From: Verrucomicrobiaceae bacterium
GTDB taxonomy: Bacteria > Verrucomicrobiota > Verrucomicrobiia > Verrucomicrobiales > Akkermansiaceae
DNA: 41,353 nt
Direction: 5' to 3'
Assembly: GCA_027491155.1 (NCBI GenBank)
Contig: JAIXWR010000027.1
Coordinates: forward strand, 1-41,353
Of this stretch, positions 15,566 through 25,090 are shown piece after piece. Numbering within the stretch: the first letter of the stretch is position 1; every line of letters begins with the position of its first letter. Below the pieces are notes generated by a model. That model was given only the letters and a program-made list of their open reading frames with translations, did not search any database and was not told the origin of the DNA. The position numbers and the translations under genes were made by a program.

Positions 15566-16852
15566 ATGTCCGCGAAACTCTCCCTCCTCGCCCTTTTCAC
15601 CCTCGCCACCGCCGGCCTCCGCGCCGCCACGCCGCCCACCGCCGCGGCGCTGCTTCCGGAAGGCGCGCGGCTCGCGGTCGTCGGCGACTCGATCACCGAG
15701 CAGAAGCAATACTCCCGCTTCATCGAAGCCTACCTCGTCGCCTGCGCCGGCCGCGCGGACGTGAAAGTCTTCCAGTTCGGCTGGGGAGGGGAGACCGCCC
15801 GCGGCTTCGCCCAGCGCGCGGCCAACGACCTCGCGGTCTTCAAGCCGACCACCGTCACCCTTTGCTACGGCATGAACGACGGCGGCTACCGGCCCTTCGA
15901 CGAAAACATCGGCAAGGCCTACGCCGACGCGATGCGCGCCGTGCTGACCGTTCTCAAGGAAGCCGGCGTCCGGCACGTGGTCGTCGGCTCGCCCGGCGCG
16001 GTGGACACCTTCTACTTCAAGCGCGACAACTTCGCGCCGAAGTCCGGGGCGGACGGCTACAACGACAACCTCCGCCAGCTCGGCGAGATCGGCCGCACGC
16101 TTGCCGGCGAGTTCCAGCAGACCTTCGCCGACGTCCACCAGCCGATGATCGACGCCATGCGGATGGCCAAGCCCGCCCTCGGCGAAAACTACGACGTCTG
16201 CGGCGGCGACGGCTTCCACCCGAATGCCAACGGCCACCTCGTGATGGCGATGGCCTTTCTCAAGGCCCTCGGCTGCGACGGCAACATCGGCGAGATCACG
16301 ATCGACATGAACGGCCCGGCCACCGCCAGCGACGGCCACAAGATCCTCGCCAGCGCCCCCGGCAGCGCGGAGCTGGAAAGCAGCCGTTATCCCTTCTGCT
16401 TCCAAGGTGACGAGAAGTCCTCCTCGGGCACCCGCAGCATCGTCCCCTTCATCCCCTTCAACCAGGACCTGAACCGCTTCACCCTCAAGGTGGCCAACCT
16501 TTCCTCGCCGAAAGCCAGCGTGACCTGGGCCGGCGGGACCAAGGAGTTCACCAAGGAGCAACTCGCCGCCGGGATCAACCTCGCCGCGGAGTTCGCGGTC
16601 ACGCCTTTTGATGCCAACTTCGCGGCCTACCTCGGCAGCCTCGCCGCCAAGCAGCAGTTCGAGACCATGCTGATCAAGGAGCTCGTCACCCGCTTCCGAG
16701 CCTTCGATGGTGAAGCCCAGGCGGACCCGGAAGTGGCCGCCGCTTTCAATACCCTCCGAAAGAAACTCCCCGCCCGCCAGGCCGCCCTCGACACCCAGGC
16801 CCGCCAGGCACTCGCCCCGGTCAAGCACGCCCTGAAAGTCACCCCGCTCTGA
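15566..16852 (+). CDS. Secreted SGNH/GDSL-family hydrolase
   Basis: 428 aa from ATG 15566, which starts a signal peptide (SAKLSLLALFTLATAGLRA). SGNH blocks: GDSITEQ (nucleophile Ser about 38), GWGGETARGF (Gly block), YGMNDGG (Asn block) and DGFHPNANGH with the catalytic Asp/His about five residues apart. These enzymes are esterases acting on acyl or acetyl groups, often on polysaccharides. After about residue 255 a long C-terminal extension has no recognised family. In Verrucomicrobia and Planctomycetes such proteins are often carbohydrate esterases, which would fit the nearby sulfatase (inference). The next gene is convergent, 19 bp away. Confidence 0.9.
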   Translation: MSAKLSLLALFTLATAGLRAATPPTAAALLPEGARLAVVGDSITEQKQYSRFIEAYLVACAGRADVKVFQFGWGGETARGFAQRAANDLAVFKPTTVTLCYGMNDGGYRPFDENIGKAYADAMRAVLTVLKEAGVRHVVVGSPGAVDTFYFKRDNFAPKSGADGYNDNLRQLGEIGRTLAGEFQQTFADVHQPMIDAMRMAKPALGENYDVCGGDGFHPNANGHLVMAMAFLKALGCDGNIGEITIDMNGPATASDGHKILASAPGSAELESSRYPFCFQGDEKSSSGTRSIVPFIPFNQDLNRFTLKVANLSSPKASVTWAGGTKEFTKEQLAAGINLAAEFAVTPFDANFAAYLGSLAAKQQFETMLIKELVTRFRAFDGEAQADPEVAAAFNTLRKKLPARQAALDTQARQALAPVKHALKVTPL

Positions 16853-16871
16853 GCGCGCCCGGCCGCCCCGG

Positions 16872-18008
16872 CTAACGGTTCCGGCCCGGCGCCACGGCCG
16901 ACTCGTGCTCGTCACGCGTGATCATGCCGTCAGCGTTGCGATCCAGCCGCTGGAACAAGGCCGCCGGCCCGCGGAACTCGTCCTTGCCGACCTTGCCGTC
17001 GCGGTTCCTGTCGTCGCGGCGGGTCAAAGCTTCCCACGGGATTCCCCGTCGCGACGGCGGACCCGCCGACTGCCCCGCGGCGCTCGCCGTCGCCAGCGCT
17101 TCGACCTTCTTGCCGCCGTTTTTCAAGCGCTCGTTGAAGAAGCCTGCGACCATGGCGGCGATCTCCTCGCTCTCGAATGCCGGTCCGCCGTGCCCCGCAC
17201 CTTGGATCGTGTGGAAGCGCACGCTCACCCCGGTCTTCTTGAGCTCATCGAACAATAGCTGGCTCTGGTTCAGCGGGACGGTCGTGTCCTTGTCGCCGTG
17301 GACCAGGAGGAAGGGCGGATCGTCCTTCGTGACATAAGTGATCGGGTCCACCCGCTTCGCCTTGTCCTTGTTCTCCGCCACCACGCCGCCGAGCAGCCTC
17401 GTTTCCGGTGAATCCGCCCCCGCATGGCTTTCAAAGCCCGGCGTGGTCACGAAAACCGTCAGGTCGGTCGGCCCGTAGAAATCGCACACCGCCTGCACCC
17501 GGCTGGAAATCCCGGCATTCGCGCCGACCTCGAATTCCTCCACTCCGCCGCTGGTGCCCACGAGCGCCGCAAGGTGCCCGCCCGCCGAACCGCCCCACAC
17601 GCCGAAGCGTTCGGGGTCCAGGCCGTATTCCTTCGCATGTCCGCGCAGCCATCGGATCGCCGCCTTGCAGTCCTCGATCTGCGCCGGGAACAATGCGTGG
17701 CCGCTGAGCCGGTAGCCGATGCTCGCCACCGCATAGCCGCGCTCCACGTAACCGGCGCGCAGGGGCAGGCACTGTTCCTTGCTGCCCGCCATCCAGCCCC
17801 CGCCGTGGATCCACAGGATGACCGGCAGAGGCCCGTCGGATTTCTCCGGCAGATAGAGATCGAGCTTCTGCCGCTCGTGCCCGCCGTCGACATAGGCGAG
17901 GTCCCGGTGCGCCTTCGCGCCCGCGGGCGGCGCGGGCCGCGGCATCTGTTGGGAAAACGCCGGACTTGCGAGGGAAAGGCCGGCGGCGAGAAGAAGGAAG
18001 GCTTTCAT
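16872..18008 (-). CDS. Secreted alpha/beta-hydrolase (BD-FAE-like esterase) with C-terminal EF-hands
   Basis: 378 aa with signal peptide MKAFLLLAAGLSLASPAFS. The hydrolase domain (about 30-290) has the HGGGW oxyanion motif, GGSAGG nucleophile elbow, the acid in VHGDKDTTVPLNQS and catalytic His in GAGHGGPAF. This set is typical of the HSL/BD-FAE carboxylesterase group. The C-terminus carries two EF-hand loops, DRNRDGKVGKDEF and DRNADGMITRDEH, so calcium binding is likely. It is probably exported and removes acyl groups from plant or algal polymers (inference from family). The tilS gene ends 34 bp upstream on the same strand. Confidence 0.9.
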   Translation of the reverse strand: MKAFLLLAAGLSLASPAFSQQMPRPAPPAGAKAHRDLAYVDGGHERQKLDLYLPEKSDGPLPVILWIHGGGWMAGSKEQCLPLRAGYVERGYAVASIGYRLSGHALFPAQIEDCKAAIRWLRGHAKEYGLDPERFGVWGGSAGGHLAALVGTSGGVEEFEVGANAGISSRVQAVCDFYGPTDLTVFVTTPGFESHAGADSPETRLLGGVVAENKDKAKRVDPITYVTKDDPPFLLVHGDKDTTVPLNQSQLLFDELKKTGVSVRFHTIQGAGHGGPAFESEEIAAMVAGFFNERLKNGGKKVEALATASAAGQSAGPPSRRGIPWEALTRRDDRNRDGKVGKDEFRGPAALFQRLDRNADGMITRDEHESAVAPGRNR

Positions 18009-18042
18009 CGGATTCGGATGAAAGCTGAAACCTCCCGGGGCC

Positions 18043-19002
18043 TCACGGAGTTGCGCGCACCACCACCAATCTCCCGCCCCGCCTCCTCAGCACCATCCCC
18101 CCCGGCAAGTTCACCGCCGGAGCCGCCGGCGGATCCATCAAGCCGAGACAACGCTCCACCACTTCCCGCGAGAGGTCCGTCACCCCGGAAGTACGAAGGA
18201 AATCGTAGATGCACGCCGCCTGCACCGCCGCCGGCAGCTCCCGCAGCCGCGGCAGATGCAGCCGGCCCTGCGGATCGACCGCCGCCGCCTGCGCCACCGA
18301 CCAGCGCTCGATTTCCCGCAGCTCCGCCGCGCCCTGTTCCGCCCGGATCAGCGATTCCACCACATCGCGCCGCGCGATCTCCCCCAGCAGCGGCAACGCC
18401 TCGTTCCGCAATCGGTTCCGCACCGCCACCGGCTCGGCATTGCTCGCATCCTCGCGCCACGCCAGCCCCTCCGCCACCAGCCATTCCCGCAACTCCTCCC
18501 GCCGCGTCCCCAGCAAGGGCCGCAGGCACTCCACCGGACGACCGGCCATCGTGAGAACCTGACGCTCCTTCATCCCGCTCAGACCACGGCTTCCACGGAG
18601 CAGGTTCCACAGGATGGTCTCCGCCTGATCGTCGGCATGATGCGCCAGCAGCAGCCGCGGGCAGCGCCACTTCCGCGAACACTCCGCGAAAAACCCGTGC
18701 CGCGCCTGCCGCGCCGCCGTTTCCATCGACGCGCCGCTCGCCTTCATGATCGCCCGCACCTCCGCCTTGCCGGACTCGCACCGGTAGCCCAGCGAGGCCG
18801 CCAGCTTTTCGACAAAGCGCGCATCCTCCTCCGCCGCCCGACCGCGCAGCCCGTGGTCGAGATGGCAAACCACCACGTCCCGGAACCCGTGCCGTTGCAG
18901 CCAATGCAGCAGCGCCACCGAATCCGCCCCGCCCGAAGCGCCCGCGAGGTAGCGCCGCCGCTTCGGCGCTTCGCGAAACCAGGCGATGTCCGGCAGCGGC
19001 AC
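18043..19002 (-). CDS. tilS: tRNA(Ile)-lysidine synthetase
   Basis: 319 aa from a GTG start; an in-frame GTG at 19014 is an alternative. The PP-loop SGGADS (about 23-28), the following HLDHGLRG, and AHHADDQAETILWNLLRGSRG (about 120-140) are the ATP-pyrophosphatase and lysine/tRNA-binding signatures of TilS. The enzyme adds lysine to C34 of the CAU anticodon so that the tRNA reads AUA, an essential step. The protein is short, like the Aquifex form, with a core and a partial C-terminal helical domain (about 215-315), and lacks the longer E. coli tail. It is divergent from the SNF2 gene, 92 bp away. Confidence 0.93.
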   Translation of the reverse strand: MPLPDIAWFREAPKRRRYLAGASGGADSVALLHWLQRHGFRDVVVCHLDHGLRGRAAEEDARFVEKLAASLGYRCESGKAEVRAIMKASGASMETAARQARHGFFAECSRKWRCPRLLLAHHADDQAETILWNLLRGSRGLSGMKERQVLTMAGRPVECLRPLLGTRREELREWLVAEGLAWREDASNAEPVAVRNRLRNEALPLLGEIARRDVVESLIRAEQGAAELREIERWSVAQAAAVDPQGRLHLPRLRELPAAVQAACIYDFLRTSGVTDLSREVVERCLGLMDPPAAPAVNLPGGMVLRRRGGRLVVVRATP

Positions 19003-19094
19003 GGGCCATCCATGCCACCGGCAGAGCGAAGGCGGAATCTGAATCTCCCGCGGCTTGCCCTCGATCGCCGATTCGGCAACTCTCGCCTGCCCGT

Positions 19095-21842
19095 TTGAAC
19101 ACCCATTCCGACATCCACGGATTCTTCGACGAAGAGCTCTGGCACGAGCGCTTCGACGACGAATGCCTGCAAGCCGGCCAGCGCCTCCGCCCGAAGGTCC
19201 GCGAGCTGGTCGCCGAATGGCCGGACGCCGACAGCATCACGCTGCGCGCCGAAGTCGCCGGGGAATCCTGCGAAATCTCGCTCTGGCCCTCCGACGGCTC
19301 GTGGGATTTCGAAAGCACCTGCACCTGCGAGGTCCGCAGCTTCTGCCCGCACGCCGCCGCCCTGTTAGAAGAAGCCGCCAAACCGAAGAACCTTCCCCGC
19401 CTGCTCGACGGCAAACCGGTCCGCAGCGCGACGCCTTCCTTCCCCGGGACCGCTGGTCTTCAGACCGGCCCGACTCTCTCCGAAGACACCCCCCACCTCG
19501 AACTCCGCCCCACCTTCCACCTCGACGTCGTCCGCGAGGAAACCACCTCCAAGGTCGTCCGCCTCTTGCTCCAGGCGCTCAAGATCCCCGACCTCGGCGA
19601 CTGGGTCGTCGCCCGCCCGCTCGCGATCTACGGCGAACATCGGATTCCCCTCGGCGGCATCCCCGGCCCGCGCGAACTCCGCCTCGATACCCCGCAAGGC
19701 CCGCTCGTCCTCCGCCGCGACATCGCCGCCGAGATGAACGCCATCATGGCCCTCCAGCAAGCCGGCCTCACCAGCCTCTCCGGCCATTCCCAGTACCGCT
19801 TCCTCCTCGGCCTGGAATCCCGCAATCAACAATCAACAATCGACAATCGACAATCGTCCTCCCTCTGGTTCCCCAACCCAGCCCACGGCAACCTCGCCGA
19901 ATTCTGGCCCTGGCTCCGCGCCACAGGCGCGCCCATCCTCGAAAGCCAGAACTGGTCCGTCGCCTTCGCCCCGGAAGTCGGCCACGAGATCATCGACCTC
20001 GATCCGGAAAACTTCGTCTATCAGCTCGAGGACGACGGCACCGGCTGGTTCCACCTTTCCGTCGGTTTCCACGTCGCTGGCAAGCAGCTCGACCTGCTGC
20101 CAATCCTCGCCCAGCTGTTAGAGCGCGGCGCGATGGAGTCCTCGCTCGAGTTCCCCGCCGACGGCCATTTCCTCCACCACCTCGAAGACGGCCGCGCCCT
20201 GCGCCTCCCCGCCGCCCGCATCCGCCGCATCCTGAAACAATTCTCCGCGCTGATCGACCCGCGGCGCTTCAAGGGCTCCAAGCTCAAGCTCCACCCGCTC
20301 GACGCCGCCGCCATCGCGACTTCCGAGGAACTCGGCATCCAGGCGCCCGAACGCCTCGCCGAGCTCGCCGCGAAGCTCACCAACTTCGCCGGCATCGAGA
20401 GAATCCCGCAGCCCGCCGGCATCCAGGCCCAGCTCCGCGAATACCAGACCACCGGCTTCCACTGGATGCAGTTCCTCGCCCGCCACGAACTCCACGGCAT
20501 CCTCGCCGACGACATGGGCCTCGGCAAAACCCTGCAAACCATCACCCACATCCTCGCCGAAAAAGAAAGCGGCCGCTCGCAGGGCAAGCCCGCCCTCGTC
20601 GTCGCGCCCACCAGCGTGGTCCCGAACTGGCGCGCCGAAGCCCAGAAGTTCGCGCCGTCCCTTCGCATCCTCATGCTCGACGGCCCGCAGCGGAAGAAAT
20701 ACTTCCGCTCCATCCCCTACGCCGACCTCGTCCTCACCTCCTACGCCCTGGTCCAGCGCGACATCGACGCGCTCAAAGGCCACCGCTTTCACCTCGCCGT
20801 CCTCGACGAGGCGCAGTACGTGAAAAACCCCGCCGCCAAGGTCGCGCAGGCCGTCTGCCAGCTCGATGCCCGCCACCGCCTCTGCCTCTCCGGCACTCCC
20901 GTCGAAAACCACCTCGGCGAACTCTGGAGCCTGATGAAATTCCTCATGCCCGGCTTCCTCGGTGGCCAGGAGGACTTCAACCGCCGCTTCCGCAACCCGA
21001 TTGAAAAGGACGGCGACGAGGACCGCCGCCTCGCCCTGAAGGCCCGCGTCGCCCCGCTCATCCTCCGCCGCAACAAGACCGAGGTCGCCAAGGAACTGCC
21101 GCCGAAGACCATCCTCATCCACCCGGTCGAGCTCAACACCGCGCAGAAGGACCTCTACGAGACCGTCCGCGCGACGATGGACAAGCGGGTCCGCCAGTCG
21201 ATCGCCATCAAGGGCCTCGAAGGCTCGCGGATGGTCTTCCTCGAAGCCCTGCTCAAGCTCCGCCAGATCTGCTGCGAGCCGAAGCTGCTGAAGTTCGAAG
21301 GCGAATCGAAGCTCGAAGCCGACGCCGCCGGCTCCGCCAAGCTCGACTACCTGGCCGACCTTTTGGAGACGCTGATCGAGGAAGGCCGCCGCATCCTGAT
21401 CTTCTCGCAGTTCACCTCGATGCTCGAAATCATCGAGCAGCTCCTCCAACTACGAAAGACCCCGTACTTGAAACTCACCGGCGAATCCAAGAACCGCGGC
21501 GAACTCGTCGAGAAATTCCAGACCGGCGAATACCCCGTCTTCCTCATCTCCCTCAAAGCCGGCGGCACCGGCCTCAACCTCACCGCCGCCGACACCGTCA
21601 TCCACTACGACCCCTGGTGGAACCCCGCGGCCGAGGCCCAGGCCACCGACCGCGCCTACCGCATCGGCCAGACCCAGCCGGTCTTCGTCCACAAGCTCAT
21701 CTGCCAGGGCACTGTCGAGGAACGGATCCACCAGCTCCAGGCCAAGAAAAGCCAGCTCGCCGACAGCCTCCTCTCCGACGCCGCCCGCGCCGCCGCGCCG
21801 GATGAAAGCACGCTCTCCGCGCTGCTCGCGCCGCTGGGATGA
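19095..21842 (+). CDS. SWIM zinc-finger SNF2-family helicase/ATPase
   Basis: 915 aa from a TTG start (MNTHSDIHGFFDEELWHERF). Order: N-terminal SWIM finger CTCEVRSFCPH (about 75-85), a long middle region, SNF2 ATPase (about 440-700: Walker A LADDMGLGKTLQT, SGTPVENHLGELWSLMKFL and the DEAQ box in VLDEAQYVKN), and helicase C-terminal domain (about 715-870: IFSQFTSM, LISLKAGGTGLNLTAADTV, ATDRAYRIGQTQPV). These ATPases move along DNA to remodel protein-DNA complexes; bacterial members with SWIM domains are common but poorly characterised. A heptamer repeat array (19823-19857) is translated in frame in the middle region. It ends adjacent to the convergent GNAT-like gene. Confidence 0.93.
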   Translation: MNTHSDIHGFFDEELWHERFDDECLQAGQRLRPKVRELVAEWPDADSITLRAEVAGESCEISLWPSDGSWDFESTCTCEVRSFCPHAAALLEEAAKPKNLPRLLDGKPVRSATPSFPGTAGLQTGPTLSEDTPHLELRPTFHLDVVREETTSKVVRLLLQALKIPDLGDWVVARPLAIYGEHRIPLGGIPGPRELRLDTPQGPLVLRRDIAAEMNAIMALQQAGLTSLSGHSQYRFLLGLESRNQQSTIDNRQSSSLWFPNPAHGNLAEFWPWLRATGAPILESQNWSVAFAPEVGHEIIDLDPENFVYQLEDDGTGWFHLSVGFHVAGKQLDLLPILAQLLERGAMESSLEFPADGHFLHHLEDGRALRLPAARIRRILKQFSALIDPRRFKGSKLKLHPLDAAAIATSEELGIQAPERLAELAAKLTNFAGIERIPQPAGIQAQLREYQTTGFHWMQFLARHELHGILADDMGLGKTLQTITHILAEKESGRSQGKPALVVAPTSVVPNWRAEAQKFAPSLRILMLDGPQRKKYFRSIPYADLVLTSYALVQRDIDALKGHRFHLAVLDEAQYVKNPAAKVAQAVCQLDARHRLCLSGTPVENHLGELWSLMKFLMPGFLGGQEDFNRRFRNPIEKDGDEDRRLALKARVAPLILRRNKTEVAKELPPKTILIHPVELNTAQKDLYETVRATMDKRVRQSIAIKGLEGSRMVFLEALLKLRQICCEPKLLKFEGESKLEADAAGSAKLDYLADLLETLIEEGRRILIFSQFTSMLEIIEQLLQLRKTPYLKLTGESKNRGELVEKFQTGEYPVFLISLKAGGTGLNLTAADTVIHYDPWWNPAAEAQATDRAYRIGQTQPVFVHKLICQGTVEERIHQLQAKKSQLADSLLSDAARAAAPDESTLSALLAPLG
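19823..19857 (+). repeat. Heptamer array CAATCNN inside the SNF2 gene
   Basis: Five consecutive 7-bp units, CAATCAA twice, CAATCGA twice, then CAATCGT, translated in frame as an Asn/Gln/Ser-rich loop (RNQQSTIDNRQSS). The AT-rich sequence contrasts with the surrounding gene. The same unit and register occurs at 31912-31946. Confidence 0.85.
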
Positions 21843-22532
21843 TCAGAACGGCAGGTCGTCGTCATCCTCCCGCCAATCTTCCGCGATCGGAGCCGGCGGC
21901 CACGCTTCTGCCCGTTCGCCGGTGATCATGTCCGGCACGCACACCATGAATCGGGTGCGTGGCAGGCGCTGCATGCCCCAGCCGCGGAAATGGTGCATCA
22001 GCCGCGCCAGGCCCTCGTCGCCATCGTTCCACGGCAGGTCCCGGACCTCCTCGTCGAACACATCGTAGCCACCCGGCCGGCGTTGCAGCGGACGGGCGTC
22101 GAGAAGCACCGCGCCGATCCACTGGTTGGCGCAGCAGCGGACGATCTCGTTCATGACCTCGCGCCCGAGCCCTTTCCGGCGGAACGCGGGACGGAACGCG
22201 ATGAAATCGACGACGAGGACTCCCGGCGCGTCGTTGAGCATCGTCGTCAAGGGCTCCCGGAACTTCGTGCGCTCCGGATTCATGATCTCCTCGTACACCT
22301 CGCAGGTCTCGCTTTCGAGGTCCCACAGCTCCACAAAGGCGCGCGGCGATTCGAGGTCGTTCGCGCTGAGATACCAGACGAGGAATTGCCCCGCCGCCTC
22401 GCCCCCGACCTCGATCCTGCCCTGGATTCGCAACGCGCAGTCGTCCGCGACCGCCGGATCCGGTTCCGGGTCCTCGTCGTAGCGCTCGACTTTCCAATGG
22501 ATCTTCACGGGGGAGGAAGGCGGGTTCATCAT
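21843..22532 (-). CDS. GNAT-like acetyltransferase
   Basis: 229 aa from the tandem Met start at 22532 (MMNPPSSPVKIHWKVERYDE); longer upstream reading is Gly/Arg-rich and not protein-like. The central part has the GNAT core: VLVVDFIAFRPAFRRKGLGREVM (about 126-148), whose R-x-x-G-L-G segment is the acetyl-CoA pyrophosphate loop, then AVLLDARPLQRR. The N-terminal half is acidic and may be a substrate or regulatory part. Acceptor unknown. It is convergent with SNF2, stops adjacent, and divergent from the oxidoreductase by 93 bp. Confidence 0.65.
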   Translation of the reverse strand: MMNPPSSPVKIHWKVERYDEDPEPDPAVADDCALRIQGRIEVGGEAAGQFLVWYLSANDLESPRAFVELWDLESETCEVYEEIMNPERTKFREPLTTMLNDAPGVLVVDFIAFRPAFRRKGLGREVMNEIVRCCANQWIGAVLLDARPLQRRPGGYDVFDEEVRDLPWNDGDEGLARLMHHFRGWGMQRLPRTRFMVCVPDMITGERAEAWPPAPIAEDWREDDDDLPF

Positions 22533-22625
22533 CGGCGGATATCCTGCCCGACGGCTCGCGCGGCACAAGCTCGCGCCGCCGCCTCGACGCTCGACGCCGC
22601 CGGGGCGACGGCATAGGGAACCGGC

Positions 22626-23885
22626 ATGTCCGTTCCCCTTTCCATCGCCATCCTCGGCTGCGGCTCCCGCGGCCGGACCTACGCCTCCATCGCCGCGTCC
22701 TTCGGCGGGCGATACCGCATCACCGCCGCGGCCGATCCGGTGGCGGTCCGGCGGGAAACGGTGGCGGCCCTCGGTGAAAACGTGGCGGTGTTCGACTCGG
22801 ACGAGGCCCTCTTCGCCGCCGGCAAACTGGCCGACGTGCTGGTCATCGCCACCCAGGACGCCCAGCATTTCGGCCACGCGATGGCCGCGCTGGAGGCGGG
22901 ATACGATGTTCTGTTAGAGAAGCCCGCCGCGGAGTCGCTGGAGCGCTGCGAGGCGATCGACCGCCGCGCCCGCGAGCTCGGCCGCCGGGTCGCGCTTGGC
23001 TTCGTCCTGCGCTACACGCCCTTCTACTCGACGGTCAAAAGCGTGATCGAAAGCGGCCGCCTCGGCCGCGTGATCTCGATCCGCACCCACGAGGGCGTGG
23101 AGCCCTACCATCAGGCGCATTCTTTCGTCCGCGGCCACTGGCGCAGCGCGAAAGGATCGACGCCGATGATTGTCGCGAAGTGCTCCCACGACGCCGACAT
23201 GTTGTGCTGGCTCGGCGGGGCCGCGGCGGCTTCGATTTCCTCCTATGGGGATCGTACTTGGTTCCGCGCGGAGAACGCCCCGGCCGGCGCGCCGGAGCGA
23301 TGCACCGACGGCTGCCCGGCCGCCAAGGATTGCCTCTACGACGCCCACCGCTACCTCGGCGACAAGCGCCGCTGGCTCCGGATGGTCCTCGATGGCTCGG
23401 AAGAGGCGGCGGATGAAACGATCCTCGATTTCCTGCGCACCTCGCCGTGGGGCCGCTGCGTGTACCGCTGCGACAACGATGTCGTCGACCACCAGGTGCT
23501 CGCCTGCGAGCTTGAGAACGGCGTCACCGCGACCCACACCATGACCGCCTTCGACTGCGGCCGGACCATCGAGATCTACGGCACCAAGGCGGCGCTCAAG
23601 GGCGGGACGCCCTACCACGAGGCGGGTTCGCCGGAACTCTGGCTGCGCCATCACCTCGACGGCCGGGTCGAGCCGGTGGAAATCCTCAAGCCTTCCGACG
23701 ACGGCTACGCGGGCCACGGCGGCGGCGACCACGGCATTGTCGATGCCTTCGACCGCCTGTTCCGCGGCCCGGATGCCCTGCCGCCCGGCCTCGACGGTCT
23801 CGCCGGCCACCGCCTCGCCTTCCTCGCGGAAGAATCGCGAGTGGCTAAGGGCGAACCGATGCGTCCACAGTCGACCCCGGCCTGA
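22626..23885 (+). CDS. Gfo/Idh/MocA-family oxidoreductase
   Basis: 419 aa. An N-terminal Rossmann fold has ILGCGSRG (about 9-16) and the EKP motif (LLEKPAAES, about 98-106), whose Lys is the conserved catalytic residue. The C-terminal alpha/beta domain includes HSFVRGHWRS, AKCSHDADMLCWL, and a cysteine cluster RCTDGCPAAKDC (about 220-231), also seen in a subset of the family. These enzymes reduce or oxidise sugars and cyclitols with NAD(P); the exact substrate is unknown. It lies 7 bp before the AAA ATPase gene on the same strand, which suggests co-transcription. Confidence 0.92.
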   Translation: MSVPLSIAILGCGSRGRTYASIAASFGGRYRITAAADPVAVRRETVAALGENVAVFDSDEALFAAGKLADVLVIATQDAQHFGHAMAALEAGYDVLLEKPAAESLERCEAIDRRARELGRRVALGFVLRYTPFYSTVKSVIESGRLGRVISIRTHEGVEPYHQAHSFVRGHWRSAKGSTPMIVAKCSHDADMLCWLGGAAAASISSYGDRTWFRAENAPAGAPERCTDGCPAAKDCLYDAHRYLGDKRRWLRMVLDGSEEAADETILDFLRTSPWGRCVYRCDNDVVDHQVLACELENGVTATHTMTAFDCGRTIEIYGTKAALKGGTPYHEAGSPELWLRHHLDGRVEPVEILKPSDDGYAGHGGGDHGIVDAFDRLFRGPDALPPGLDGLAGHRLAFLAEESRVAKGEPMRPQSTPA

Positions 23886-23892
23886 CTCGACG

Positions 23893-24999
23893 ATGCTCCG
23901 CACCCTCCACCTCCGCGGCTACCGTTCGCTCCGGGATTTCCGGCTGTCGCTCGGGCGGATCACCGTGGTCACCGGCGGAAACGGCGTCGGGAAGTCGAAC
24001 CTCTACCGCGCGCTGGCCATGCTCCAGCGGATGGCGGACGGGCGTTTCGCGGAAGCCGTTGCGCAGGAGGGCGGGATGCCGAGCCTGCTCTGGGCGGGCG
24101 AACGGCGGAAGGACGAGCTGAAGCGGATCACCTGGGAGCTGAGCCACAGCGACTTCGACTTCTCGATGGAATGCGGGCTTTCACCGGCCGACAGCTTCTC
24201 GGAGTTCCAGACCGATCCCGACATCAAATCCGAGTCCCTGCGCTTCGGCGGCGCGAAGGGCAAAGTCATGGCAAAGCGCAAGGGACCGGTGATCGACCTG
24301 CGGACTCCGACGGGGAAGATGGAAGCCTCGCCGCTGCCGGTCCACGCGCCGGAATCGATGCTCAGCGAGATCCGCGACGGCCTCGGCTTCCCCGCTCTAA
24401 CAGCAGTGCGCGAGACCTTGCTCGGCTGGCGTTTCTACCACCAGTTCCGCACCGATCCCGACTCGCCGCTGCGCCGGCCACGGATCGGCTCGTGGTCGCC
24501 GGTCCTGGCCCACGACGGATCGAACCTCGCCGCCACCTTGCAGACGATCGCGGAGTCCGGGCGAAGGGCTCAACTCGACGAAGCGGTCGATGCCGCCTTC
24601 CCCGGCACCTCCTGGCGGTCGGTCGACGACAGCGGCGGCTTCCAACTTCAGATCGCCCGGCCCGGCGTCGACCGCTGGATGGACGCCAGCGAACTGTCCG
24701 ACGGCACGCTCCGTTTCTTCTGCCTATGCGCCGCGCTGCTCACGCCGAAACCGCCGCTGCTGCTCGTCTTCAACGAGCCGGAAACCAGCCTGCATCCCGA
24801 CCTGCTAGAACCGCTGGCTGAACTCATCCTGAAGACCCCGCCGCCGACCCAGATCCTCGTCGTGACCCATTCGCAGCTTCTCGCGGAGAGGATCGCGGGG
24901 CACCCTGACGCGAAGATCACCCGCCTGCTCAGCTTCGAAGGCGAGACGCGGAGGGAAGGGGAGGCCTCGGGCAAGCGGGTCTGGACCTTCGAAGGCTGA
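23893..24999 (+). CDS. Predicted AAA ATPase of the RecF/AAA_21-like group
   Basis: 368 aa from ATG 23893, 7 bp after the oxidoreductase stop. Walker A GGNGVGKSN (about 28-36) follows an N-terminal RSLRDFRLSLGRITVVTG stretch typical of ABC-like SMC/RecF ATPases. The C-terminal half has a signature-like ELSDGTLRFFCL, Walker B LLLVFNEPETSLHPDL, and the switch histidine VTHSQLLAERI. Members of this group are found as stand-alone genes or as parts of OLD-type defence operons; no TOPRIM or nuclease partner is adjacent, so an antiphage role is only a possibility. The coupling to a dehydrogenase gene is unusual. Confidence 0.85.
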   Translation: MLRTLHLRGYRSLRDFRLSLGRITVVTGGNGVGKSNLYRALAMLQRMADGRFAEAVAQEGGMPSLLWAGERRKDELKRITWELSHSDFDFSMECGLSPADSFSEFQTDPDIKSESLRFGGAKGKVMAKRKGPVIDLRTPTGKMEASPLPVHAPESMLSEIRDGLGFPALTAVRETLLGWRFYHQFRTDPDSPLRRPRIGSWSPVLAHDGSNLAATLQTIAESGRRAQLDEAVDAAFPGTSWRSVDDSGGFQLQIARPGVDRWMDASELSDGTLRFFCLCAALLTPKPPLLLVFNEPETSLHPDLLEPLAELILKTPPPTQILVVTHSQLLAERIAGHPDAKITRLLSFEGETRREGEASGKRVWTFEG

Positions 25000-25090
25000 G
25001 CCGGCTCGCCTTCCGAAATCGCCCCCGATTTCTCATTGATGCAGCCTCCCGAACTCTCCAGCCTGCGACGGTTACAACCTCTCCACACCT

